The notes: generated by a model not told the origin, from the sequence alone. Counted from the first letter of the stretch, positions 1 to 7,115 are shown. The stretch is 7,841 nt of DNA from Alphaproteobacteria bacterium (GCA_028822575.1 JAPKDN010000129.1:1-7841); one strand, 5' to 3'. Program-made: numbers and translations.

Positions 1-1
1 G

Positions 2-184
2 ATCGTGCTTATCACCCCCCGAGTCATCCGCGACCGAAACGACGCGACGACCGTCACCCGGGATTTGATTCATCGTTATGAGGGGGTGCTTGACTCACTT
101 GGACCACGCAAAGGTCCCGAGAAGACCAGATCGACGGATTCAGGAGCCCCACCCAAGAAAACCGCCACCGGCGCCGGTGGCTGA
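2..184 (+). CDS. Secretin C-terminal end (GspD/PilQ type), partial
   Basis: The reading frame is open from the window edge (first full codon at base 2) to TGA at 182-184, giving 60 residues. It begins IVLITPRVIRDRNDATTVT, which matches the end of the secretin domain of type II secretion or type IV pilus secretins: a last beta strand, an 'ITPRVIR' signature, then 'DARxVT'-like residues. A charged, Pro/Gly/Lys-rich tail follows, as is common after the secretin fold. Secretins form the multimeric outer-membrane channel; nearly the whole protein lies outside the window. GspD is more likely than PilQ, but the tail alone cannot decide. The gene converges on aspS, with 39 nt between the two stop codons. 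Its final codons include an 18-bp perfect palindrome that probably serves as the aspS terminator. The family call is by motif recognition only. Confidence 0.72.
   Translation: MVLITPRVIRDRNDATTVTRDLIHRYEGVLDSLGPRKGPEKTRSTDSGAPPKKTATGAGG
155..181 (-). terminator. Rho-independent terminator of aspS
   Basis: Bases 164-181 (GCCACCGGCGCCGGTGGC) form a perfect 18-bp palindrome that can fold as a GC-rich hairpin. On the minus strand it is followed after two G by TTTTCTT (positions 161-155), the usual stem plus U-tract layout. It lies 43 nt past the aspS stop. On the plus strand no U-tract follows, so it should act mainly on aspS. It sits wholly inside the last codons of the convergent secretin gene. 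Confidence 0.65.
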
Positions 185-223
185 CCCAGCCAGTCCTTTG
201 CGCGTCCAACGGGGCTCGATCGG

Positions 224-1999
224 CTATTTTTCTGCTGGTTTCGCCGCCGCTGAAGGACGGATCCAAAGCTCTCGCAGCTGATCCGGGCGAACCTCGCTCG
301 GCGCGCCCATCATCAGATCCTCGGCCCGCTGGTTCATCGGGAAAAGGATCACCTCGCGGATGTTCGGCTCGTCCGCGATCAGCATAACGATACGGTCTAT
401 GCCCGGCGCGAAACCGCCATGCGGAGGGGCGCCATAGCGGAAAGCGTTCAGCATGCCACTGAAGCGTGCCTCCACCTCCTCGGCGGTATAACCAGCAATC
501 CCGAAGGCCTTCAGCATGACTTCCGGCAAATGGTTCCGGATAGCGCCAGAGGAAAGCTCCGTGCCGTTGCAGACGATGTCGTACTGGTAGGCCAGGATAT
601 CCAACGGGTCCATGGTCTCCAGGGCCTCCATGCCGCCCTGAGGCATCGAGAACGGGTAGTGCGAAAACTCGATCTTGCAGGTGGTCTCGTCACGCTCAAA
701 CATTGGAAAATCAACAACCCAACAGAACCGATAGACGCCCTTTTCGGAGATATCGAGATCATTGCCGAGCTTGACGCGCGCTTGGCCGGCCAGTTTGGCG
801 GCCTCGTCGGCCTTGCCGGCGGCGAAGAAGATCGCGTCGCCGTCATCCATGCCGGTGCGTTGCTTCAAGGTCGCGAGCGCCTGATCGCTTATGCGAGAGG
901 CGATTGGGCCGCGCCCACCGCCATCGCCAAGAATGATATAGCCCATGCCCGGCGCACCTTCGCTTTGGGCCCATGAATTCAACCGATCGCAGATCGCCCG
1001 GGAACCACATTTGGGCCCCGGCACCGCGCGGACCACGCCGCCGGACGCGACGGTCTTCGCGAAGATCGCAAAATCACTACCCTCGAACACATCCGAAACG
1101 TCGCAAATCTCGAGCGGGTTCCGAAGATCTGGCTTGTCTGAGCCGTATTTCAGCATCGCCTCGGCAAAAGGAATGCGCAGGAAAGGCCGTGGGACATCCC
1201 AGTCGGTGAATTCTTCGAACAGACCAGAGAGCACTGGTTCGATCTCGGTGAACACGTCCTCCTGCTCGACGAAACTCATCTCCAGATCGAGTTGATAGAA
1301 CTCTCCCGGAGAGCGATCGGCGCGGCTGTCCTCGTCACGGAAACACGGCGCGATCTGGAAATATTTGTCGAAGCCGGACATCATTACCAGCTGTTTGAAC
1401 TGTTGCGGCGCCTGCGGCAGCGCATAGAACTTCCCAGGATGCAGGCGTGACGGCACCAGAAAATCGCGCGCGCCCTCGGGCGAGCTAGCGGTCAGAATCG
1501 GTGTCTGGAACTCAGTGAACCCACGCTCGACCATGCGCCGGCGGATCGATGAGATGACGTTGGAGCGTAGCACGATATTGTTGTGCAGGCGTTCCCGACG
1601 AAGATCCAGAAACCGGTATCGCAAGCGGGTTTCCTCACCAGCGTCCTCTTCAGCGTTGACCTGCAGCGGCAGCACCTCGGCCAAGGACTGAATCTCGAAG
1701 GAATCGATCCTTAGTTCGACCTCGCCGGTGGGCAGTCGCGTGTTGATAGTCTCATCGTCCCGGCTCACGACGCGACCGGTGATCGTCACCACGCTCTCGA
1801 CCCGGACCTTCTCCACCGCCTTGAAGGTCTCGTCTTCAATATCCACCACGCATTGGGTGATACCAAAGTGATCGCGCAGATCAAGAAAAACCAGCTGGCC
1901 ATGGTCTCGGCGGCGGTGAATCCAGCCGGACAGACGAACGGTTTCGCCGACATTCTCGGTGCGCAGATCGTGACAGGTATGGGTGCGGTAACGATGCAT
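224..1999 (-). CDS. aspS: Aspartyl-tRNA synthetase (AspRS)
   Basis: A class IIb aminoacyl-tRNA synthetase of 591 residues, full length for the bacterial type (about 590). It charges tRNA-Asp with aspartate in the cytoplasm. Domains in order: N-terminal OB-fold anticodon-binding domain (about 1-105, with [10 protein letters not shown] at 25-34); catalytic core with the QAPQ loop (196-199) and motif 2 [10 protein letters not shown] (220-229, Arg221 for ATP); a bacterial insertion (GAD) domain around 290-420; then the core resumes with WVVDFPMFE (427-435), [11 protein letters not shown] (478-488) and motif 3 GIDR (533-536). His33 in the OB-fold is the residue found in non-discriminating AspRS, which also charges tRNA-Asn for GatCAB. 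The second diagnostic site has Glu83, neither the Gly of non-discriminating nor the Lys of discriminating enzymes, so specificity is open. The ATG at 1999 fits the conserved N-terminus; its ribosome site is weak. Confidence 0.97.
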   Translation of the reverse strand: MHRYRTHTCHDLRTENVGETVRLSGWIHRRRDHGQLVFLDLRDHFGITQCVVDIEDETFKAVEKVRVESVVTITGRVVSRDDETINTRLPTGEVELRIDSFEIQSLAEVLPLQVNAEEDAGEETRLRYRFLDLRRERLHNNIVLRSNVISSIRRRMVERGFTEFQTPILTASSPEGARDFLVPSRLHPGKFYALPQAPQQFKQLVMMSGFDKYFQIAPCFRDEDSRADRSPGEFYQLDLEMSFVEQEDVFTEIEPVLSGLFEEFTDWDVPRPFLRIPFAEAMLKYGSDKPDLRNPLEICDVSDVFEGSDFAIFAKTVASGGVVRAVPGPKCGSRAICDRLNSWAQSEGAPGMGYIILGDGGGRGPIASRISDQALATLKQRTGMDDGDAIFFAAGKADEAAKLAGQARVKLGNDLDISEKGVYRFCWVVDFPMFERDETTCKIEFSHYPFSMPQGGMEALETMDPLDILAYQYDIVCNGTELSSGAIRNHLPEVMLKAFGIAGYTAEEVEARFSGMLNAFRYGAPPHGGFAPGIDRIVMLIADEPNIREVILFPMNQRAEDLMMGAPSEVRPDQLRELWIRPSAAAKPAEK

Positions 2000-2046
2000 G
2001 GTCTGGTTCCGGAATCCGTGAGTAGCCTAGCAAGGCACGGCGGCGT

Positions 2047-2076
2047 TACCTAGCGCGGTCGGATGGGTTGGGACAA
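2047..2076 (-). promoter_or_regulatory. aspS: Possible sigma-70-type promoter of aspS
   Basis: On the minus strand TTGTCC (2076-2071, 4/6 to TTGACA) is followed after 18 nt by TAGGTA (2052-2047), a poor −10 match. Transcription would start about 40 nt before the aspS ATG. The gap between tauD and aspS is 140 nt, which allows a separate promoter, but the match is weak. Confidence 0.25.
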
Positions 2077-2139
2077 GGAAAAAGGCGGAAATGGCGGCCG
2101 CGAGACCGTAACAACGAGCCTTGGCCTAAAAGTTGGCTG

Positions 2140-3228
2140 CTATTCAACCTCAAGTGGTGCGTTCAGGCGCGAACCCGGAACAATGATCCCGCCGCGATCA
2201 CCAACGGTGACCCGGCCATAACGCTCCGCATAAATCTCGGGGAGCGGGCGCGCGCTCGGAACCGCCAGCCAGAGCCGAAGGAGGTGCCTCTTTTTCTCCG
2301 GCTCTTCCCAATCGTCATAGGCGGTGCGGTCATGCAGGATCGTGTGGTTGTGCACCAATTGCATGTCGCCGGGCTGAAAATCCATTTGCAGATGGATCTC
2401 GAGATCATTGGCGAGCGAGTCGAACAGGTCCAAGGCCTCGCGCTGCTCCGCCGTCAATTCCGGCACCTCGTCGAACCGCTGGGCCGATTCGATATAACGG
2501 CGCGTATAGATCGCCGAGAGAAAGCCGGCGTGGAAATTGTACACCGGGATCTCGAAAAACGACTTCTTGCCCTCGGGAACCTCGCCCCGTCGGTCGGTCG
2601 CGAACGGCTCAAACATCAGCCGCAGCAGATCCGGCCGGCGTTTTCGCATCTCGTTATAGATCGTCATCGAGCTAACCAGCGCCGATGCGCCACCGGACCG
2701 GGCCGTCTTTAGACACAGCAGGGCGACGACGTCACAAGAGTCAGTGTGAAATGTCTGCCGCTCACGGGTTTGATAGATCCGAGCGGTTTGATCATTGACC
2801 GCATCACGTCCAAGGTCGCGCACATGTCCAAGAACATGGCCCTTGCCGTTCTGCGAGCGGGCGTTGCCGAAATGCGTGCCTATACCATAGTAAACCGTCG
2901 CCACCTCGCGCATCGACCAGCTATCAACCGGGAGCCCCCGGATCAGCGCGAAACCACGCCCGGCAATTACTTCTTCACGGATCGCCGCCAGCTTGGGCGC
3001 CAGGGTTGGCAGCTCGAAATCCGCCTTCCCAATCGAGGCGATATCCCTGTCGTCATCAACCAGCAGCCGCATCGCCGCGTCGATCTCTGCCAAATCGGTC
3101 TCCGAGACGACATGCACCCATTCGCCGCTAGCGCTCATCGCGGGCCCGTACCAGATTTGCGGTCCGCCGATTGGCGCGGGAAGATCAAAATCTGCGTTAA
3201 GGTCCTCTTGCAGTACATTGAGGGGCAT
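2140..3228 (-). CDS. TauD/TfdA-family Fe(II)/2-oxoglutarate dioxygenase
   Basis: 362 residues from the ATG at 3228. The protein has the jelly-roll dioxygenase signatures: GRGFALIRGLPV near 90-101, the metal motif HTD (His161, Asp163), the distal metal His in NHTILHDR (His299), and the 2-oxoglutarate-binding Arg in HLLRLWL (Arg318). All facial-triad and cosubstrate residues are therefore present. Family members hydroxylate small substrates such as taurine, 2,4-D or gamma-butyrobetaine while decarboxylating 2-oxoglutarate. The substrate here cannot be told, and no transporter or sulfur gene lies nearby. The frame extends to a GTG at 3255, but I prefer 3228: a GAGGA ribosome site sits 8 nt before that ATG, and the predicted −10 box lies close to the upstream GTG. 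No signal peptide is seen, so it is cytoplasmic. Confidence 0.9.
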   Translation of the reverse strand: MPLNVLQEDLNADFDLPAPIGGPQIWYGPAMSASGEWVHVVSETDLAEIDAAMRLLVDDDRDIASIGKADFELPTLAPKLAAIREEVIAGRGFALIRGLPVDSWSMREVATVYYGIGTHFGNARSQNGKGHVLGHVRDLGRDAVNDQTARIYQTRERQTFHTDSCDVVALLCLKTARSGGASALVSSMTIYNEMRKRRPDLLRLMFEPFATDRRGEVPEGKKSFFEIPVYNFHAGFLSAIYTRRYIESAQRFDEVPELTAEQREALDLFDSLANDLEIHLQMDFQPGDMQLVHNHTILHDRTAYDDWEEPEKKRHLLRLWLAVPSARPLPEIYAERYGRVTVGDRGGIIVPGSRLNAPLEVE

Positions 3229-3271
3229 AGGCGAGATCCTCACTAACGGAAACACGGAACGGTGGCAGCAT

Positions 3272-3300
3272 ATTTAATAGAAATCGAGTTCGCTTTTCAA
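3272..3300 (-). promoter_or_regulatory. Promoter of the TauD-family gene
   Basis: On the minus strand TTGAAA (3300-3295, 5/6 to consensus) is followed by exactly 17 nt and TTAAAT (3277-3272, 4/6). This predicts a leader of about 35-40 nt before the ATG at 3228 and an origin independent of the upstream TPR gene. The −35 element lies inside a small inverted repeat (3290-3304: TCGCTT, 3-nt loop, AAGCGA), which could be an operator or a weak transcript-end hairpin for the TPR gene. Confidence 0.5.
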
Positions 3301-3309
3301 GCGACCAAC

Positions 3310-4713
3310 TCAATCCGGGATACCTGCGGCGCTCAGTATCGCCTTCCAGTCCAAACGCTCGGGCCGGCCGCGGCGTCCTTGCCGCGCTGACCATCGCGAG
3401 AAACTGAAATTTGGGTGGAGGATAAGAAATTCCTCCACATCGGCAGCCGCGTCGGCACGCCGATCAAGGGTCCCAAGGACGAAAACGCGCATCAACCGGG
3501 GGTCTTGGGCGGCAGGTCGCTTCTCCAACACCGCGTCCAGGGACTTGAACGCATCTTCCGTTCGTCCGGCAGCAAATTCCAGCTCGGCGAGCTTCTGGGT
3601 CAACGATACAGGATGAAGCGGATGGACCCGCAACGCGTGTTTCATGACCACTAACGCCTCCTGGTGGCGCCCAGCACGGATCAGGACCTGAGAAAGTGCC
3701 CATTGGATGGGGAAAATGTTGGGGCCTAGTCGCGCAGCTTCGCGCCACAAGGCGACCGTTTCCTCGGTATCTCCCTGGATCACTGTCAACAGCGCCGCCT
3801 TGCGGGCCGGGCCAAATGGACTCTCCGGGTGTTGTTTAATAAGCATGTCAGCGAAACCGACACCCTTGCTCATTAGACCCGATACCGTTGCGCCATCGAA
3901 CCCGCCCCAGCCACGACGCGCGGCATTCAGATATGTCCACGCGATCTCCCGTGGGGGGGCTGACCAATCGGGATCATCATCCTGTACCTTCAAGAGCCTG
4001 GTAAGACTGTTCGACATGCTTTCCCGGTCGCCCGTCACCCGATAGGCGACGGCTTCGGCGAAGGTGGTCCAGCCTTGCGGCTTGGAAGGTCCTCGCGCGG
4101 CGAACTTGGCGACCTGATGGTCCTCGAGATCCACGTCCATTGCGTCTAAAATGTTGGCCAGCGCCAACCCCGGCACCTGGAAAAGATACGCGGGGTCCGT
4201 GTCATAATCTTCCGACCACTCGGCCTCGCCACTGAATGCGTCGATAACGCGAAGAAAGACCCGGTATTTTTTCCCGACCCGGCTCAGGGTTCCAGTGACG
4301 AGATAACGCACCCCCAACGCCTCGGCAGTGGACTTTATTCGGAACTGGCCACCCGCCAATCGCGCGCTCGTCTCGGGCGAAATCGCAAACAAACCTGGTA
4401 TGCCGGCGAGCATTTCCAGCAACTCGTTACCGAACCGGCCGGCAAGCAGTGTATCCTTGTCCGTCAAGGTGACGGCCGCGACCGGCAACACCACCACGGA
4501 TGGTATGTCCGGCAACGCCCAAGCTAGCGCGGTGGGGTCGGCGACATCGGGTGGGAATCGTCGTAAATTGACGGTATAGGTCCAGGTGATCGCGCCCACG
4601 AGACAGACGATACCGAGCGCGCTGAACACCGTAACGATAGGCCATTTTTGGCGCCATCCACTCCGCGCGTCACGCGTTTTACCGGTCGGCGGTGAATGAT
4701 TCCAAAACTCCAT
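3310..4713 (-). CDS. Membrane-anchored TolB-like/TPR protein
   Basis: 467 residues from the ATG at 4713. Layout: a basic N-terminal tail, one transmembrane helix at about 24-46 (WPIVTVFSALGIVCLVGAIT), a TolB/FlgO-like alpha-beta domain at about 70-195 (PSVVVLPVAAV, LLEMLAGIPGLFAISPETSA, GVRYLVTGTLSR, RVFLRVIDAFSGE), then TPR-like helical repeats at about 210-435. It ends with the FSRWSA...LDWKAILSAAGIPD tail typical of this group. The same architecture usually forms the C-terminal half of alphaproteobacterial adenylate/guanylate cyclases or winged-helix regulators; neither a cyclase nor a DNA-binding domain is present here. By analogy it is an inner-membrane protein with the sensing/scaffold part probably periplasmic; no partner or ligand can be named. 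A TTG three codons upstream (4722) is possible, but the ATG overlaps the stop of a short upstream ORF (TGATG), suggesting coupling. No strong ribosome site precedes either start. Confidence 0.75.
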   Translation of the reverse strand: MEFWNHSPPTGKTRDARSGWRQKWPIVTVFSALGIVCLVGAITWTYTVNLRRFPPDVADPTALAWALPDIPSVVVLPVAAVTLTDKDTLLAGRFGNELLEMLAGIPGLFAISPETSARLAGGQFRIKSTAEALGVRYLVTGTLSRVGKKYRVFLRVIDAFSGEAEWSEDYDTDPAYLFQVPGLALANILDAMDVDLEDHQVAKFAARGPSKPQGWTTFAEAVAYRVTGDRESMSNSLTRLLKVQDDDPDWSAPPREIAWTYLNAARRGWGGFDGATVSGLMSKGVGFADMLIKQHPESPFGPARKAALLTVIQGDTEETVALWREAARLGPNIFPIQWALSQVLIRAGRHQEALVVMKHALRVHPLHPVSLTQKLAELEFAAGRTEDAFKSLDAVLEKRPAAQDPRLMRVFVLGTLDRRADAAADVEEFLILHPNFSFSRWSARQGRRGRPERLDWKAILSAAGIPD

Positions 4714-4850
4714 CAGGCGCAAATACGAAGGGCCGCGTCCGAGTGGCCCTTGTCCTTTCGTGTCCTTGGAAAGTCGCGTTTCTTGGAGCGGATCGCTAGG
4801 GGCCGCAGTCGCCAGACCGCCTTAGCGACCGGGTTGTGTTCCCCCGTCAT
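4713..4850 (-). CDS. Possible small basic protein upstream of the TPR gene
   Basis: A 45-codon ORF running from ATG at 4850 to a TGA that shares its A with the ATG of the TPR gene (TGATG). The start is preceded by GAGGTGA ending 4 nt before the ATG, one of the better ribosome sites on this strand. Third-position GC by hand count is 33/45 (about 73%), which is coding-like here. The peptide begins MTGEHNPVAKAVWRLRPLAI and is rich in Arg and Lys, with no recognisable domain, membrane helix or signal peptide. It could be a real microprotein, a leader ORF that drives translation of the TPR gene, or the 5' end of a longer TPR gene split by a frameshift: the TPR frame itself is open back to a TAA at 4822-4824 without an ordinary start codon. 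Arg-rich peptides also arise by chance in GC-rich DNA. Confidence 0.38.
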   Translation of the reverse strand: MTGEHNPVAKAVWRLRPLAIRSKKRDFPRTRKDKGHSDAALRICA

Positions 4851-4930
4851 GGCGTCACCTCATCACTGAGTCGGGTGTATCAAACGGGTACCTAGTCATC
4901 GATGCCAAAACTTAAACATCCATGAGCCCA

Positions 4931-6163
4931 TCAATCGACCAGTGCTTGATAAACCAAGACTCGCAGTTCCCGCCGGATCGGGTAGCTGGAAGAGGGAATC
5001 AATTGAGTCATGAAGGCGACAGAAATTTCTTCGTCCCGATCGATCCAAAAGGCGGTACTCGCCATTCCACCCCATGCAAATTCGCCAGGGCTTCCGAGAA
5101 TTTGCGCCTTTGTCAGGTCAAGCATCACGGCGCCACCCAGCCCGAAACCGATCCCGTTCATGGGCATCTCGCTGAAGGTCTCCTGCCCCATGGACGCCAT
5201 GTCACCGGGCAGATGGTTGAGCATCATCAACTCGACGGTCTTGCGGCCTAGCACCCGCGCGTCGCCAAGCGCGCCGCCGCGCTGTAGCATCTCTATAAAT
5301 CGCAAATAATCCGCCATCGAGGACACAAGCCCACCGCCTCCCGAACACATTGAGGCGGGAGCCTTGAACCGGCTTTCCGCTGCGGTTTCGATCAATTTCA
5401 ACGGAATTTCAGCCGTCTTAGTATAGAGCGCGCAAAATCGGTCAATCTTGTTTTCTGGCACCCCAAAGAACGTATCTTCCATGCCCAGAGGCTCGAAAAC
5501 CCGCTCTCGCAAGACGTCCTCGAATGGTTTGCCGGCCACGACCTCGACGAAACGACCGAGCACATCGGTCGAAACGCCATAGTTCCATCGCGTTCCCGGA
5601 TGAAAGCAGAGCGGCACTTCGCCCAGACGCGCGACAACATCGGCCAAGGTCTCATCGGGGGAAGAGAAATCCGCCCTGGCGCGTCGCATCGCGCGGCCAA
5701 CCGGACCCGGGTCGAAGATACCGTAGGTGAAGCCGGCGGTGTGGTTCATCAGTTGGCGAACCGTGACCGGTGAGTCAGGCTCCACAAGTTTCATGTCCTC
5801 GAAGGGGCCAGAAACATAAACTTTCTGACCGCTCAGTTCAGGCAAGAACCCGGTGACCGGCTCATCCAACATGAACCGGCCTTCTTCATAGAGGCTCAAC
5901 GCGGCGACCGTCGTGATCAATTTGGACATTGAATAAATACGATATAAACCATTGGATATGACGGGCGTGCTCGCCTCGACATCCCGTAACCCATAGTGAT
6001 CGATATGAGCAATTTCGCCTTTTCGCATAACTGCGAGGGAGGCAAAGGGCAATTTACCTTCATCCACGTATCGCCGTAGCCACGGACCGAGCCGAGCCAG
6101 GCGATCCGGGCAAAATCCGACCTTGGAGGGTTGTGTTATCGCCGACAGTTCATCGAATGACAT
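4931..6163 (-). CDS. Beta-lactamase-fold serine hydrolase (family VIII esterase type)
   Basis: 410 residues, the usual length for the class C beta-lactamase-like esterase family. Motifs: SxxK as SMSK (Ser78 nucleophile, Lys81), followed by the helix LITTVAALSLYEEG; LMNHTAGFTYG (138-148), typical of the family; the second motif Tyr195 in RWNYGVSTDVLGR; and the third-motif region WGG (364-366) in EFAWGGMASTAFWID, which replaces the KTG of true beta-lactamases. Such proteins usually hydrolyse short-chain esters or related amides; real beta-lactam resistance is not implied. No signal peptide is seen at the N-terminus, so a cytoplasmic location is likely. The ATG at 6163 has a weak GGGA ribosome site 9 nt upstream. 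The next gene on the strand starts 80 nt after the stop without a clear terminator between, so co-transcription with the TPR gene is possible. Confidence 0.92.
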   Translation of the reverse strand: MSFDELSAITQPSKVGFCPDRLARLGPWLRRYVDEGKLPFASLAVMRKGEIAHIDHYGLRDVEASTPVISNGLYRIYSMSKLITTVAALSLYEEGRFMLDEPVTGFLPELSGQKVYVSGPFEDMKLVEPDSPVTVRQLMNHTAGFTYGIFDPGPVGRAMRRARADFSSPDETLADVVARLGEVPLCFHPGTRWNYGVSTDVLGRFVEVVAGKPFEDVLRERVFEPLGMEDTFFGVPENKIDRFCALYTKTAEIPLKLIETAAESRFKAPASMCSGGGGLVSSMADYLRFIEMLQRGGALGDARVLGRKTVELMMLNHLPGDMASMGQETFSEMPMNGIGFGLGGAVMLDLTKAQILGSPGEFAWGGMASTAFWIDRDEEISVAFMTQLIPSSSYPIRRELRVLVYQALVD

Positions 6164-6444
6164 GACAGTATTTCCCGAAGGTGCACTATTGATTGTAGCG
6201 GTTTAACATGAGACGGCGCGCGTTTTTACGGGAATGTTTCCACTCACATTCTTGATCTTTCGCGCTGTGCGCGTAAGGTGCGGTAATCAAGTCGTGGTGA
6301 AATGCTAACCTTGGTGGTACACTGAGGTGCCGCACGCGAGTGCGTTGTCGGCCTGTTATACGAGAACCCTCCCGAGGACGCAGCCACTTAGACTGGAAGA
6401 GTAAAACGTGAAGTCGCGCGCTGCGGCTTCGATATCGATGGAAG
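6164..6444 (+). other. Divergent intergenic region with small inverted repeats
   Basis: This 281-nt region separates the serine hydrolase (leftward) from DUF6481 (rightward). For the leftward gene only a TACAAT −10-like box (6197-6192) is visible, with no matching −35. For the rightward gene no convincing sigma-70 pair was found. Structures seen: GAATG/CATTC (6232-6236 with 6247-6251), a CTTGAT/ATCAAG pair (6251-6256 with 6286-6291) enclosing the hairpin CGCGC-TGT-GCGCG (6261-6273), the hairpin CGCAC-GCGA-GTGCG with a GNRA-type loop (6331-6344), and the 10-bp palindrome TCGATATCGA (6429-6438) just before the DUF6481 start. No known riboswitch is recognised. Confidence 0.5.
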
Positions 6445-6798
6445 ATGATGAAAAACAACTACAGAGACGACACCTTCGATTCTCGAATGCAGAACGCAGC
6501 CCGCGCCAAGCAAGCGATCCAGGACCGGATAAAGAAGCACCCCAAGCCCGGCGACCCGGAATTTGAGAAACTAAGAGCTGAGCGACAAGCCATCGCAGCT
6601 GCGCGTGAAGCCAGGCACGCGGAACGCAAAGTGGCCAAGGAAGCCGAAGCGGCGCGCAAGGCAGAGGAAAAAGCCGCGCTCGAACTCGCTGAAAAAGAAG
6701 CCGCTGAGCAGGAAATTGCCTCGGCTCTTGCACAAGAAGCCGAACGCAAAGCGGCGCGGGATGCCCGTTACGCGGCGCGTAAAGCCCGCCGTCGTTGA
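6445..6798 (+). CDS. DUF6481-family basic coiled-coil protein
   Basis: 117 residues. The N-terminal part NYRDDTFDSRMQNAARAKQAI and the C-terminal part ERKAARDARYAARKARRR match the pattern I recall for the alphaproteobacterial DUF6481 family, which has no established function. From about residue 40 to 112 the sequence is a long Ala/Glu/Lys/Arg-rich helix with coiled-coil character (AAREARHAERKVAKEAEAA). The end is strongly basic (ARKARRR), which would allow nucleic-acid contact, but this is inference. No membrane segment or signal is seen. Two adjacent ATGs (6445 and 6448) are possible starts; GGAAG lies very close to both, so the ribosome site is unusual and the exact start uncertain. The stop TGA overlaps the TTG start of the next gene by 4 nt, which points to a two-gene operon. 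Confidence 0.8.
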   Translation: MMKNNYRDDTFDSRMQNAARAKQAIQDRIKKHPKPGDPEFEKLRAERQAIAAAREARHAERKVAKEAEAARKAEEKAALELAEKEAAEQEIASALAQEAERKAARDARYAARKARRR

Positions 6799-7115
6799 AC
6801 GGGTCAGGCGAAACCATTCAACCACGAGTCTTGACTGGAGAAGATTGCCAAGCCTGTGGGGCTTGCTGTGCTTATTCGGCAGAATGGCCTAGGTTCAGCT
6901 TAGAAGACGAAGCCACCCTCGCCCGGATCCCAAACAAATACGCGGATCATGAAAACGGGCGGATGCGGTGCGACGGCAACCGGTGCACCGCTCTGCGGGG
7001 CGATATTGGAACAGCCACCGCCTGCGTGATATACGCTCACAGGCCGATCGTTTGCCGGGACTGCGAACCTGGCGACGAGGAATGCCTGAGCGCCCGGCGG
7101 CATCACAATCTTTAA
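6795..7115 (+). CDS. YkgJ-family cysteine-cluster protein
   Basis: 106 residues with the CxxCxxCC signature (Cys18, 21, 24, 25 in CQACGACC), followed by further cysteines at 59, 64, 77, 87, 90 and 97. Ten cysteines in this spacing, with WPRFSLEDEA after the first cluster and RPIVCRDCEPGD near the end, fit the short alphaproteobacterial branch of the YkgJ/CxxCxxCC family, thought to bind zinc or an iron-sulfur cluster; its reaction is not established. The assigned start is TTG at 6795-6797, inside the TTGA overlap with the DUF6481 stop, which suggests translation by re-initiation. A second TTG at 6831, closer to the conserved region, cannot be excluded. The stop is TAA at 7113-7115. The neighbouring leftward zinc-ribbon gene ends 50 nt further on. 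Confidence 0.85.
   Translation: MNGSGETIQPRVLTGEDCQACGACCAYSAEWPRFSLEDEATLARIPNKYADHENGRMRCDGNRCTALRGDIGTATACVIYAHRPIVCRDCEPGDEECLSARRHHNL

Noticed and set aside
54..281. Short frames on both strands across the left edge
   Set aside because: They overlap the secretin C-terminus and the aspS end in other frames and show no known features.
419..976. 185-codon plus-strand open frame
   Set aside because: Lies wholly antisense to the well-supported aspS and has no recognisable domain; it is an opposite-strand shadow of a GC-rich gene.
2081..2104. Possible terminator after the dioxygenase gene (GCGG/CCGC stem before CTTTTTCC on the minus strand, includes GCGGCCGC)
   Set aside because: The stem is only about 4 bp with a 9-nt loop; too weak to call, though the T-tract is real.
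2068..3246. Long plus-strand open frames of 214 and 166 codons
   Set aside because: Antisense to the dioxygenase gene, whose catalytic residues are all present; Arg-rich, domain-free peptides typical of shadow frames.
3229..3255. Upstream GTG start of the dioxygenase (MFPLVRISPM...)
   Set aside because: It lies close to the predicted −10 box and lacks a ribosome site, while the ATG at 3228 has GAGGA at 8-nt spacing.
4931..6163. Reading the serine hydrolase as a beta-lactam resistance gene
   Set aside because: It lacks a KTG motif (WGG instead) and a signal peptide, and follows the esterase branch of the fold.
6208..6255. 15-codon upstream ORF (MRRRAFLREC...) before DUF6481
   Set aside because: No ribosome site and no coupling to the next gene; Arg-rich by composition only.
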